Assembly: GCF_023715415.1 (NCBI RefSeq)
Contig: NZ_JAMBOB010000008.1
Location: 215,941-279,940, forward strand
Source: Neobacillus niacini
GTDB taxonomy: Bacteria; Bacillota; Bacilli; Bacillales; Cytobacillaceae
Reading direction: 5' to 3'
Length of the DNA stretch: 64,000 bases
In this document: positions 9,324 through 17,015 of the stretch, in pieces
Numbering within the stretch: position 1 is the stretch's first letter
Layout: each line of letters begins with the position of its first letter
The notes under the pieces: model-generated
What the model was told of the DNA's origin: nothing
What the model saw: the letters and a program-made list of their open reading frames with translations, nothing else
Databases searched by the model: none
Program-made: the position numbers and the translations under genes

Positions 9324-10316
9324 ATGAGTTTCATTCGAACATTACGAGGAGATATTAAACCGGAAGAGCTTGGCTTCACCTATTCACATGAGCATATTGT
9401 TTGTCGACCTGCATTTTGGGAAGAACGGAATGCTGACGATTTATTATTAGATGATAAAGAAAAATCAAAGCTTGATGTCGAAGATTTCAAACGGTATGGT
9501 GGTAAGTCAATCGTAGACGCAACTGCCATTGACTATGGCCGCGATGTACAGGCTGTCAAAGAAATCTCAGAAGAACTTGATATCCATATTGTTGGAACAG
9601 CTGGATTCAATAAAAGCTTTCTATGGGACGCAAAAGTAAAGGAAGAATTAAAGCCAATCATCGGTAATTATCAAACCTATACAGAGTGGATTGACGCTGC
9701 AAGCATCAACGAATTAACGGACCTCGTTGTAAGGGAAGTAGAAGAAGGACTTGAAGGAACCCCATTCAAAGCAGGTCAGGTGAAATTTGGAACTGGATAC
9801 AACCGAATTACACCACTGGAGGAAAAGACTCTAAGAGCGGTAGCAAGAGCACATCATGAAACAAAGGCTCCTTTGCATTCTCATACCGAAGCAGGAACAA
9901 TGGGCTTAGAGCAAATAGAATTGTTATTAAGTGAAGGGGTTGACCTTTCTAATATGAGTTTTGGACATATGGACAGAAATCCAGACCCTTATTATCATGA
10001 ACAAATTGCTAAGACAGGAGCATACCTATGTTTTGATGGAATAGCTAAAATTAAATATGCACCTGAAAGCACTCGGATTCACTGTATTTTAGAACTAGTG
10101 AAAAAGGGTTATGAAAATCAAATCCTCGTCAGTGGTGATACAGCAAGAAAAACCTATTATAAACATTATGATTACGGTCTAGGACTTGAATTCATAATTG
10201 CTAAATGGGTTCCACGTTTCATTGACGATGCGAACCGCCAAGGCTTTGACGGTGAAAAATTGATACAGAAATTCTTTGTTGAAAATCCTGCAAGATGTTT
10301 TACATTCAAAAAGTAA
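9324..10316 (+). CDS. Phosphotriesterase-family lactonase/hydrolase
   Basis: Metal-dependent TIM-barrel hydrolase of the phosphotriesterase (PHP/PTE) family, 330 residues. Metal ligands visible: His22 and His24 in YSHEHIV, the carboxylated-lysine candidate Lys154 in GQVKFGTGY, His187 in HSHTEAG, His215 in FGHMDRNPD and Asp272 in VSGDTARKTYY. Members coded beside PTS genes in Listeria and Bacillus halodurans (Lmo2620, Bh0225) hydrolyse phosphorylated furanose lactones, which fits this context well. The inferred role is opening a sugar-phosphate lactone delivered by the PTS. A GGAGG site precedes the ATG, and the next gene begins 12 bases after the stop. Confidence 0.85.
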   Translation: MSFIRTLRGDIKPEELGFTYSHEHIVCRPAFWEERNADDLLLDDKEKSKLDVEDFKRYGGKSIVDATAIDYGRDVQAVKEISEELDIHIVGTAGFNKSFLWDAKVKEELKPIIGNYQTYTEWIDAASINELTDLVVREVEEGLEGTPFKAGQVKFGTGYNRITPLEEKTLRAVARAHHETKAPLHSHTEAGTMGLEQIELLLSEGVDLSNMSFGHMDRNPDPYYHEQIAKTGAYLCFDGIAKIKYAPESTRIHCILELVKKGYENQILVSGDTARKTYYKHYDYGLGLEFIIAKWVPRFIDDANRQGFDGEKLIQKFFVENPARCFTFKK

Positions 10317-10328
10317 AGGGGGACCACC

Positions 10329-11066
10329 ATGATTTTTCAGAATGAAAATTCCTTTGAAGTGAAGGAGAAAATTCAAGAGAGCCGGGTTGCCATCCTGCCA
10401 ATCGGGGCAGTCGAGGCACATGGTCCGCATTTACCGCTTGGTACGGATAATTTTTTAGCAGAACGTCTATCAAATCGTGTAGCTGAAAAAACAGGCGCTT
10501 TTGTTTTACCAACTTTACCATATGGACAAGTTTGGAGTTTAAAGAACTTCCCAGGAAGTATTAATATCAGCAACGAATCACTCATCAGCTTTATCGTGGA
10601 TATCGGTATAAGTCTTTATGAACAGGGATTCCGTGTTTTTGCGATGATCAATGGTCATCTCGGCAATGCGGTTGCAATGAAAGAGGCAGCACGCAAGCTG
10701 TACAGTCAATTTCCAGATTTCGAAATACTTTACCTTTTTTACCCTGGTGTTAAAAAGGTGACGGAGGAAGTACGGGAAACGAAGTCATCTCATGCCAGCT
10801 ACTTCCATGCCTGTGAAATTGAAACTTCATACATGCTTTATTTGGCGGAAGAATATGTGGATATGGATAAAGCTATTTCCGACATTCCTACCATTCCTAT
10901 GAGTGCAGATGTTACCCCAACTCCCTGGGAGGAATTTACAAAATCTGCTGTCCTTGGCGATGCATCCATTGCCACAAAGGAAAAAGGGGAAAAAATCATT
11001 GAAGTGGCAATTGAGAATATGATTAAACTAATAGAGGGTGCGAAAAGTGGACTTAAAAACGCTTAA
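10329..11066 (+). CDS. Creatininase-family amidohydrolase
   Basis: A 245-residue member of the creatininase family, di-metal enzymes opening cyclic amides or cleaving formamides. Visible ligand motifs: GAVEAHGPHLPLGTD (Glu29, His31 and Asp40), INGHLGN with a metal His, and CEIETS with a metal Glu. Actual creatinine use is unlikely in this setting; in operons with a PTS, a phosphotriesterase homologue and a KDGP-type aldolase the enzyme probably removes an amide or opens a ring in the same catabolic route. Its end overlaps the longest frame of the following aldolase gene, showing translational coupling. Confidence 0.82.
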   Translation: MIFQNENSFEVKEKIQESRVAILPIGAVEAHGPHLPLGTDNFLAERLSNRVAEKTGAFVLPTLPYGQVWSLKNFPGSINISNESLISFIVDIGISLYEQGFRVFAMINGHLGNAVAMKEAARKLYSQFPDFEILYLFYPGVKKVTEEVRETKSSHASYFHACEIETSYMLYLAEEYVDMDKAISDIPTIPMSADVTPTPWEEFTKSAVLGDASIATKEKGEKIIEVAIENMIKLIEGAKSGLKNA

Positions 11067-11763
11067 AAAAATAGATAACTTTTTACTATTTAACTTTTTA
11101 GCAAAGGATCAAGAAAATGCGAAAGAAATTATTGAGGCCGGTGAAGGTTATATCGTTCCTGGAATTGTTTCCTCTGACTTTGAGAGAATTGAGGACGGAA
11201 TCCAGAAGGTTAAGGAATTGAAAGAAGTTACTCCGATTGTCAGTATTGGGTTAGGGGATAATGGCAATCCGGCCAACTGGGACAAAGTATTGGAAATTGC
11301 TGCAGGTTCGAATCCCGGTCATATTAACCAGCCGTTTGAAAAATCAAGCTATTCTCGCGGCTATTTAAATGCCAAGGGTCTTGATCAGGCAGTAAATGGA
11401 CTTGTCGTTCCATCAGGAAAGGTTGGGTATGTAAAGGTATCAGGAATGGAAATCAAGGTAGAAGACCTGGTTGATCTTGCTCTGTCGATGGGCATTAACT
11501 CGATTAAATTCATGCCATTAAAAGGAACCACCCACCTAGAAGAACTCGTTTATTTATGTAAAGTTGCAGCGAAAAAGGGAATCACTGCCATTGAACCTGC
11601 AGGGGGAATTTCTGCAGATAATATTGCTGACATCGTTGGTGCAGTCCGTGATACTGGTATTCCAGTGTTTATGCCGCATGTCTTTGGTTCTACCATCGAT
11701 AAAGAAACAGGAAGAACTATTCCAGAAGAAGTAGCGAAAATTATTGCAAAAGTCAGGGGTTGA
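11047..11763 (+). CDS. KDGP aldolase family protein (DgaF-like)
   Basis: Cytoplasmic aldolase related to DgaF, which splits 2-keto-3-deoxygluconate 6-phosphate into pyruvate and glyceraldehyde 3-phosphate. The 238-residue sequence shows SIGLGDNGNP, NPGHINQPFE, GYVKVSG, a NSIKFMPLKG block with the candidate Schiff-base lysine, and an AIEPAGGIS phosphate-binding strand. GTG 11047 is chosen because AGAGGGTG lies six bases before it; an in-frame GTG at 11038 lacks a site. Translation overlaps the end of the creatininase gene. No DgaE-like dehydratase is encoded here, so the compound reaching this aldolase must arise differently from the glucosaminate pathway. Confidence 0.83.
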   Translation: MDLKTLKKIDNFLLFNFLAKDQENAKEIIEAGEGYIVPGIVSSDFERIEDGIQKVKELKEVTPIVSIGLGDNGNPANWDKVLEIAAGSNPGHINQPFEKSSYSRGYLNAKGLDQAVNGLVVPSGKVGYVKVSGMEIKVEDLVDLALSMGINSIKFMPLKGTTHLEELVYLCKVAAKKGITAIEPAGGISADNIADIVGAVRDTGIPVFMPHVFGSTIDKETGRTIPEEVAKIIAKVRG

Positions 11764-11769
11764 TCAACA

Positions 11770-12504
11770 GTGCTTACACAATATTTTGATAAGGCAAAAG
11801 AAAAATTAGCGTTGGTGGAGGAAACACAAAAGGAAAGTTTACAAAAAGCGGCGGAAAAGGTTGCAGAAGTTATCCAAAATGGTGGGATTGTTCAATTGTT
11901 TGGTTGTGGTCACTCACATATTTTAACTGAAGAGGTATTCTACCGGGCAGGAGGGCTTGTGCCAATCAAGCCTATACTTGTCGAGCCGTTAATGCTTCAT
12001 GAGGGGGCACTGCGCTCATCCCAGCTTGAGCGTCAAAATGATCTGGCAGCAGAATTTCTCAAAGAACAAGATATTCGTTCTGAGGATTTAGTATTTGTTC
12101 TGTCTACTTCGGGACGTAACCCAGTCCCAGTAGATGTAGCCCAAGAGGCAAAGAGCCAGGGAGCATTCGTGGTAGGTATTACATCATTAGAATATTCTCA
12201 AAGCCAGCCATCAAGACATAAAAGTGGGAAACATCTATATAATTCCGTTGACTTAGTCATTGATAATCACTCAACTAAAGGGGATGCTTCTCTTTCCTAT
12301 GAAAAAGTAGCCGTTCCATTTGCACCTACCTCAACAGTAGTAGGAGCAGTTATCTTAAATGCAATCTTTGCGGAAGCAATTAAAATCATGGCAGATAAAG
12401 GATTCGAACCACCTATTTTCCTAAGTGGAAACATAGATGGAGCGGATGAGCATAATAACAAATTAGTAGAACAATATAGAGGGAGAATCTCTTTACTTTC
12501 ATAG
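11770..12504 (+). CDS. SIS-domain sugar-phosphate isomerase/binding protein (UPF0309 type)
   Basis: A 244-residue protein with a sugar-isomerase (SIS) domain: LFGCGHSHILTEE (residues about 39-51), VFVLSTSGRNPVPVD with the Ser/Thr phosphosugar-binding loop, and GAVILNAIFAEAI. SIS proteins of this group act on phosphorylated keto/aldo (often amino) sugars. GTG start with an AGGGG site inside the end of the aldolase gene. As last gene of the PTS operon it is inferred to isomerise or deaminate a phosphorylated intermediate before aldol cleavage; the exact reaction is not known. Confidence 0.8.
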   Translation: MLTQYFDKAKEKLALVEETQKESLQKAAEKVAEVIQNGGIVQLFGCGHSHILTEEVFYRAGGLVPIKPILVEPLMLHEGALRSSQLERQNDLAAEFLKEQDIRSEDLVFVLSTSGRNPVPVDVAQEAKSQGAFVVGITSLEYSQSQPSRHKSGKHLYNSVDLVIDNHSTKGDASLSYEKVAVPFAPTSTVVGAVILNAIFAEAIKIMADKGFEPPIFLSGNIDGADEHNNKLVEQYRGRISLLS

Positions 12505-12528
12505 CAATCAACAAGATATAGGACCAAT

Positions 12529-12563
12529 AGGGGATAGGCGAAATCGCCAATCCTCTTGTTTTA
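12529..12563 (+). terminator. Rho-independent terminator of the UlaA-type PTS operon
   Basis: AGGGGATAGGCG pairs with CGCCAATCCTCT (one A-A mismatch, one G-T pair) around an AAAT loop, followed by TGTTTTATTT, 25 bases after the SIS gene stop. Confidence 0.85.
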
Positions 12564-12675
12564 TTTCCATGTTTCATAGCAACAAAACCCGAGGAGTTTC
12601 ATTATGATTTAAAAGAAAATGAATAAATGGAAGTAGTCTTTCCGTTCTGTAACAGCACTATGAGAAGAACGAGGA

Positions 12676-12714
12676 AAGACCCAATTGTGTAATCTCCACT
12701 TGGGTCTTATTTTA
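12676..12714. terminator. Hairpin between convergent genes
   Basis: AAGACCCAA (12676-12684) pairs perfectly with TTGGGTCTT (12700-12708) over a 15-base loop, with ATTTT following on the plus side. It separates the PTS operon from the minus-strand M20 peptidase and may serve both directions. Confidence 0.65.
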
Positions 12715-12737
12715 AGTTGCTTTCAGGATTTTGTTCG

Positions 12738-14198
12738 TTATCGATTCGAGTTCTTGATAATTTCAGCATAGAATTTAATGGCATTGATAAAATTGTCCTT
12801 GCTGATATGTTCGTTTGTACCATGCATTCTGTTTAAATCCTCTGAAGTAATTTGCACGGGTAAGAATCGATAGGTATTTTTGGAGATACTATCATAATGT
12901 TTGGCGTCAGAGCCGGCAAACATTAGATATGGAGCGATAACCGCATTATTATACACATTTCTAGCTGCCTGCTGAATCGATTTAAATTCCCATCCATTAA
13001 TAGAAGAAACCTTTGAAGCTTCGCTGCCAGTGATGGTCACTGTGATAGCATCCTCCTCAATGGTATCCTCAATAAATGTTTTGACTTCTTCTAAAGAATC
13101 TCCAGGCATCAGTCGGTGATTAATGATTGCCGTTGCTTTCTCTGGTAAAGCATTATACTGCTCGCCAGCTTGGAAAATCGTCGGAGCAATCGTTGTTCGA
13201 ATTAAAGCGGCTGTTGCTGGCTGCTGCAACAGTATTTGTTCAATAATCGGCTCGAATATAATCTTGTTTGCAAAAACGTATTTCATCGCAAAGCTCATTT
13301 CTGGTGCAACGTATTCAAATAAGTCTTCCCCAGGTCCTCGCAGGTCGCCTTTAAATTGTGTATCCTCTAGCTTCGCAATAGCACTGGCAATCCTGCCGAT
13401 ATTGGTTTGATTTTTCGGCTGAGAGGAGTGACCACCGCTGCCTTCAATGGATAGTTCAGCTGTGGCAGACCCTTTTTCTGAAATTCCAACGACTCCCACA
13501 GGCTGGTCAACGCCCGGAACCATGTTTTCAACAATCGCCCCACCCTCATCCAATACAAAATCAAAGGTGATTCCTCTTTCTTTCAAGGTATTTACAATCT
13601 CGAGGGCGCCTTCGTCACCGCCAATTTCTTCATCAAAACCAAACATAATATAGACATCTCTAGCGGGCTCGAATCCGTCATTGACTAGGAACTCCACTGC
13701 TTCTAGTATTCCGATAACACCAATTTTGTCGTCCAATGTACCGCGGCCCCATATTTTGCCGTTTTCTACTGTTCCGCTGAAAGGAGAATGTTCCCAATTT
13801 TCTTCTGTTCCTTCTAAAACAGGAACAACATCATAATGACTAGTTAAGCCAATCGGATTTTTACTGGAATCTGAGCCTTTCCATTTATAAATAAGAGCAT
13901 ATTCATGAATTTTTTCTAACTCTAGTTCGTCGTGAACCGCTGGATAGCTCTCCTCAAGAAAAGAAATAAACTTAGTAAATTCTGTAAAGTCAAATTTACT
14001 ACGCTCCTGGTAGGAGACGGTTTTAAATGTAATAGCTTGAGACAAGTGCTGCACCGCTTTTCCTTCGTCAATTACAATGTCTGTTGGTTTTGGAGAGGGT
14101 TGTTTAGATTTAACCATCAGTGAGTTGAAAACGGTTACAATAATAAAGATTAAAACCAGTCCGCTAAAGATACGAAAGAATAGTCTTCTTTTTTTCAT
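12738..14198 (-). CDS. M20-family metallopeptidase with N-terminal membrane anchor (carboxypeptidase S / PM20D1-like)
   Basis: Di-zinc peptidase, 486 residues from the preferred ATG, which follows a GGAGGG site at nine-base spacing; a further in-frame ATG lies 12 codons upstream. Residues about 6-27 form a hydrophobic uncleaved signal anchor with positive MKKRR before it, so the catalytic domain should face outside. Metal motifs: SHYDVVP (His121, Asp123), GRGTLDDK (Asp156), DEEIGGDEG with the catalytic/metal Glu pair near 190, and a lid domain with GSGGHSSQP. The closest named relatives are Gly-X carboxypeptidase S and vertebrate PM20D1. Likely role is peptide or N-acyl amino acid hydrolysis at the cell surface. 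Confidence 0.83.
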   Translation of the reverse strand: MKKRRLFFRIFSGLVLIFIIVTVFNSLMVKSKQPSPKPTDIVIDEGKAVQHLSQAITFKTVSYQERSKFDFTEFTKFISFLEESYPAVHDELELEKIHEYALIYKWKGSDSSKNPIGLTSHYDVVPVLEGTEENWEHSPFSGTVENGKIWGRGTLDDKIGVIGILEAVEFLVNDGFEPARDVYIMFGFDEEIGGDEGALEIVNTLKERGITFDFVLDEGGAIVENMVPGVDQPVGVVGISEKGSATAELSIEGSGGHSSQPKNQTNIGRIASAIAKLEDTQFKGDLRGPGEDLFEYVAPEMSFAMKYVFANKIIFEPIIEQILLQQPATAALIRTTIAPTIFQAGEQYNALPEKATAIINHRLMPGDSLEEVKTFIEDTIEEDAITVTITGSEASKVSSINGWEFKSIQQAARNVYNNAVIAPYLMFAGSDAKHYDSISKNTYRFLPVQITSEDLNRMHGTNEHISKDNFINAIKFYAEIIKNSNR

Positions 14199-14496
14199 TA
14201 AAGGTTTCCCTCCATTCATACCTCTATAGTTCAATATTATGGTAGGAAATACCTTTAAAAGAATAGTTGATTTTCTATCATATTTGGTTATAAAATAACT
14301 AAGTTCCTGATTTTAAATTGAGGAACTATTTTAAAAATTCTTTGCAGTTTTGCACATTATTTTGTATATTAATATAGTTAATATTGTAGTTACTTACTTA
14401 TATAACAATCGTTTGTTTCGAAAATTAGTGTTTTTTAGATAATATTTGTAAAATCTGGATTATCATTCCTTTTTATACAATCGCTGGAGGCGACTT

Positions 14497-15825
14497 ATGG
14501 AACGAAAATTACCATTAAAAGAAACGATAGCCTTAGGCTTTTTTATGTTTGCCTTGTTCTTAGGGGCTGGAAATATCATTTTCCCTCCTTTACTTGGACA
14601 GCAAGCGGGGGAATCCCTTTTATCAGCTATCATTGGATTTTTAGTCACGGGTGTTGGATTGCCAGTTTTGGCCGTCTTCACAATCGCAAGGTCAGGCGGA
14701 GATCTAAATGACTTATCCAATAGAGTACATCCTGCATTCGCTAAGGTCTTTCCGGTAATTATTTATTTAACAATTGGGCCGTTTTTCGGAATACCTAGAA
14801 CCGGTACGGTAACCTATGAAATCGGTGTTGCCCCATTTCTACCAAATGAAAGCAGCTTGGGGTTATTTATTTCAACTTTTGTATTTTTCCTTATCACCTT
14901 TTGGCTGGCACTTAACCCAGCAAAACTAGTTGATCGTGTTGGAAAAATTCTTACTCCGTTACTTTTACTATTAATTGTAGTGATTTCAATAAGAGGATTT
15001 TCTTCGCCGATTGGTTCGATTGGGGAGGTAGTAGGAAAATACAGAGACGGTGCGTTTTTTGGCGGGTTTGTCGAAGGATATTTAACAATGGACGCCATTG
15101 CTGCTCTTGTTTTTGGAGTAGTTGTGATTAATCGCGTGCAAGAAATGGGAATAAAGAAGGCATCAGCTATTCGTTCTTACACGATTAAGGCCGGGATTAT
15201 TGCAGGGCTTGGGTTATCGTTTGTCTATATCTCACTAGCCTATATTGGTGCCACGAGTGTTGAGGGTGTTGGAGTCCAGGATAATGGCGGAGCTATTCTT
15301 TCATCCGTTACTTCACTGTTATTCGGTCCGTTCGGGTCCATTATTCTTGCGTTGGTTATTACCGGAGCCTGTTTAACCACTTCAGTAGGGTTGGTTGCAG
15401 CCTGTGGTGAGTATCTTAGTCAACGATTTCCTAGACTTTCCTATCCTGTTGTCGTCACCATCCTTTGTTTATTTAGTTTTACAATGGCGAATCTAGGATT
15501 AAGTCAGCTAATTTCTGTTTCAATTCCACTGCTAATTACAATTTATCCGTTTGCGATTGTCTTGATACTATTATCTCTACTGAACTCCTATATTCCGGTT
15601 TCAAGGGCTGTTTATATAGGTGCAATCATTGGAGCTGGGATTGTTAGCATCTACGATGGTCTTACCACTGCCGGTATTGAAGTCGCATCCATTTCAACAG
15701 CACTCACCTTCATTCCACTTTACACAAATGGATTAGGATGGCTGTTGCCAAGTATTTTGGGCGGACTGCTGGGGTTAGTGACCAGGGGGACGGTTCTTTT
15801 GGCCTTTTTTGGAAAAACGAATTAA
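14497..15825 (+). CDS. brnQ: Branched-chain amino acid transport system II carrier protein
   Basis: Sodium-coupled importer of leucine, isoleucine and valine in the cytoplasmic membrane. The 442-residue protein has about 12 hydrophobic segments and the family opening ETIALGFFMFALFLGAGNIIFPP, with FGIPRTGTVTYEIGV and TTSVGLVAACGEYL further on. GGAGG lies before the ATG. It is monocistronic. The last 15 residues (after GLLGLV) are encoded in part by an 18-bp segment that recurs inverted at 16069-16086, so the native C-terminus may have been replaced. Confidence 0.93.
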   Translation: MERKLPLKETIALGFFMFALFLGAGNIIFPPLLGQQAGESLLSAIIGFLVTGVGLPVLAVFTIARSGGDLNDLSNRVHPAFAKVFPVIIYLTIGPFFGIPRTGTVTYEIGVAPFLPNESSLGLFISTFVFFLITFWLALNPAKLVDRVGKILTPLLLLLIVVISIRGFSSPIGSIGEVVGKYRDGAFFGGFVEGYLTMDAIAALVFGVVVINRVQEMGIKKASAIRSYTIKAGIIAGLGLSFVYISLAYIGATSVEGVGVQDNGGAILSSVTSLLFGPFGSIILALVITGACLTTSVGLVAACGEYLSQRFPRLSYPVVVTILCLFSFTMANLGLSQLISVSIPLLITIYPFAIVLILLSLLNSYIPVSRAVYIGAIIGAGIVSIYDGLTTAGIEVASISTALTFIPLYTNGLGWLLPSILGGLLGLVTRGTVLLAFFGKTN

Positions 15826-16086
15826 AAAAACACCATAAAAGTTGTCTTAACGGGTTCCATTCAAAAATTAATAGAAAATGAACACAAAAAAGGCAGCTAT
15901 GGCTGCTTTTTTTGCATTAAGCCTTAATTGTTTATTAAACAGGTATCGTTCCCTGGTCCCATCTTTTTCACTCTGCCAGGGAACGATTCCTAACAAGAAT
16001 CGTAATCTTAATTAGTACTTCAATTAGTCATCTAATTTTAATGGTAATTATATTATTTTCTGACCGTTAGAACCGTCCCCATGGTC
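15780..16086. repeat. Inverted-repeat-bounded segment spanning the brnQ 3' end
   Basis: GACCAGGGGGACGGTTCT (15780-15797) matches the reverse complement of AGAACCGTCCCCATGGTC (16069-16086) at 17 of 18 positions. Inside lies a second inverted repeat, ATCGTTCCCTGG at 15945-15956 with CCAGGGAACGAT at 15976-15987 (12 of 12), and the brnQ terminator. The structure resembles a degenerate palindromic repeat cluster or miniature element; no transposase is encoded. Confidence 0.55.
15886..15913 (+). terminator. Rho-independent terminator of brnQ
   Basis: AAAAGGCAGC and GCTGCTTTTT pair around a TATG loop (one G-T pair), followed by seven T residues. Confidence 0.85.
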
Positions 16087-16125
16087 TCATAATCTAGAAA
16101 AGACTAGGCTCAGCCTAGTCTTCCA

Positions 16126-16434
16126 TCACTTTCTTATTAATGCTACTCGGTAAGGGAAAAGGGCAGCCTCCATGATTCCTTCTTTTACAGCAGGATCGTT
16201 CTCCATTAGTTCTCGTGCTTCTTCTTCAGAGTCCACCTCGAGTATAACAATCCCCATTCCAGATGGATCCATATTCAATGTTCTTCCAGCTAAAATTAAT
16301 TTTCCCTCAGCAAGCAATCCTTGGAGTACCTCGAAGTGGTGCTGCACAATTGCTTCTTCTCTTTCTGTCCAATTGGATTCATCTAGTAATGAAGGAATAA
16401 GAGTAAGCTTGTATAAAAATTGCAATTTTCCCAT
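16126..16434 (-). CDS. YciI family protein
   Basis: A 102-residue protein with the ferredoxin-like YciI fold: LQFLYKLTLIP strand, a central HHFEVLQGLLAEGKLILAGRT helix-turn with a conserved His pair, then GMGIVILEVDSEEEARELMENDPAVKEG. The Asp/His arrangement is shared with dehydrochlorinase-like YciI enzymes, but no substrate is known for most members. GGAGG lies upstream of the ATG. It is a stand-alone gene. Confidence 0.85.
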   Translation of the reverse strand: MGKLQFLYKLTLIPSLLDESNWTEREEAIVQHHFEVLQGLLAEGKLILAGRTLNMDPSGMGIVILEVDSEEEARELMENDPAVKEGIMEAALFPYRVALIRK

Positions 16435-16613
16435 GATTAAACCTCCAATTTTTTAAGGAAATGATAGTGCCCCTTACCAGGCAAAAAGCCCAAACTCTAA
16501 GTTAGAATTTATATTATTCTATCTTTCATATAAAAATCCTTCTTTTACAAAAGCTGGATATGACAGCACCTATGAAAAAATAGTAAAATAGTGATCTCAG
16601 GACCCAATTAAAG

Positions 16614-16651
16614 GAGTCTAATTCTAAAATATGAATTGGACTCTTTTTTTT
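16614..16651 (+). terminator. Orphan Rho-independent terminator
   Basis: GAGTCTAATTC (16614-16624) pairs with GAATTGGACTC (16633-16643), one G-T pair, then a run of T residues. No plus-strand gene ends upstream of it: the preceding gene is on the other strand. It may mark the end of an unannotated small RNA. Confidence 0.75.
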
Positions 16652-16669
16652 GAAAATTCCCCTGTTTAA

Positions 16670-16890
16670 TCACCAAGAGCCCTCCTAGTTACCACTATAT
16701 GATTATTCCAGCCGTTAAGGTCACCAAGAGCCCTCTTAAGTTACCACATTCTCGTTTTTTCAACACTTTGGGTCACCAAGAACCCTCTTAGGTTACCACT
16801 TTTTCACTTTTTCAACCGTTACGGTCACTAAGAACCCTCTTAGGTTACCACTTTCTTATTTTTTCAACTATTACGGTCACCAAGAGTCAA
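16670..16890 (+). repeat. Tandem 51-52 bp hairpin-forming repeat, four full units plus a partial
   Basis: Units begin at 16670, 16721, 16773, 16825 and 16877 (last one truncated), each starting TCACCAAGA(G/A)CCCTC and containing TTA(A/G)GTTACCA, then a T-rich spacer ending near (T/G)GG or ACGG. Within a unit GGTCACC and GGTTACC with AAGA and TCTT can form an imperfect stem around a four-base loop. No coding potential is seen. The block lies in the long gap upstream of the PstS-like gene. Confidence 0.85.
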
Positions 16891-17015
16891 TAAAATTACG
16901 AATCTATGTAATAAGACTAGCTTTTTTTGTTCCATTTAAAGGAAGTGTTGTAAATTAATATGAAAAAGTGTAAAATTACACTAAATACATATATGAATTT
17001 TTAGAAGGGGTTTTT

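Noticed and set aside
13123..13653. Plus-strand ORFs opposite the M20 peptidase
   Set aside because: Antisense shadows of a gene with intact metal-binding motifs; no independent start signals.
15780..16086. Intact insertion sequence
   Set aside because: Only about 300 bp, no transposase reading frame and no obvious target-site duplication.
16670..16890. CRISPR array
   Set aside because: The 52-bp units are contiguous with similar spacers, not identical repeats separated by unique spacers, and there are no cas genes.
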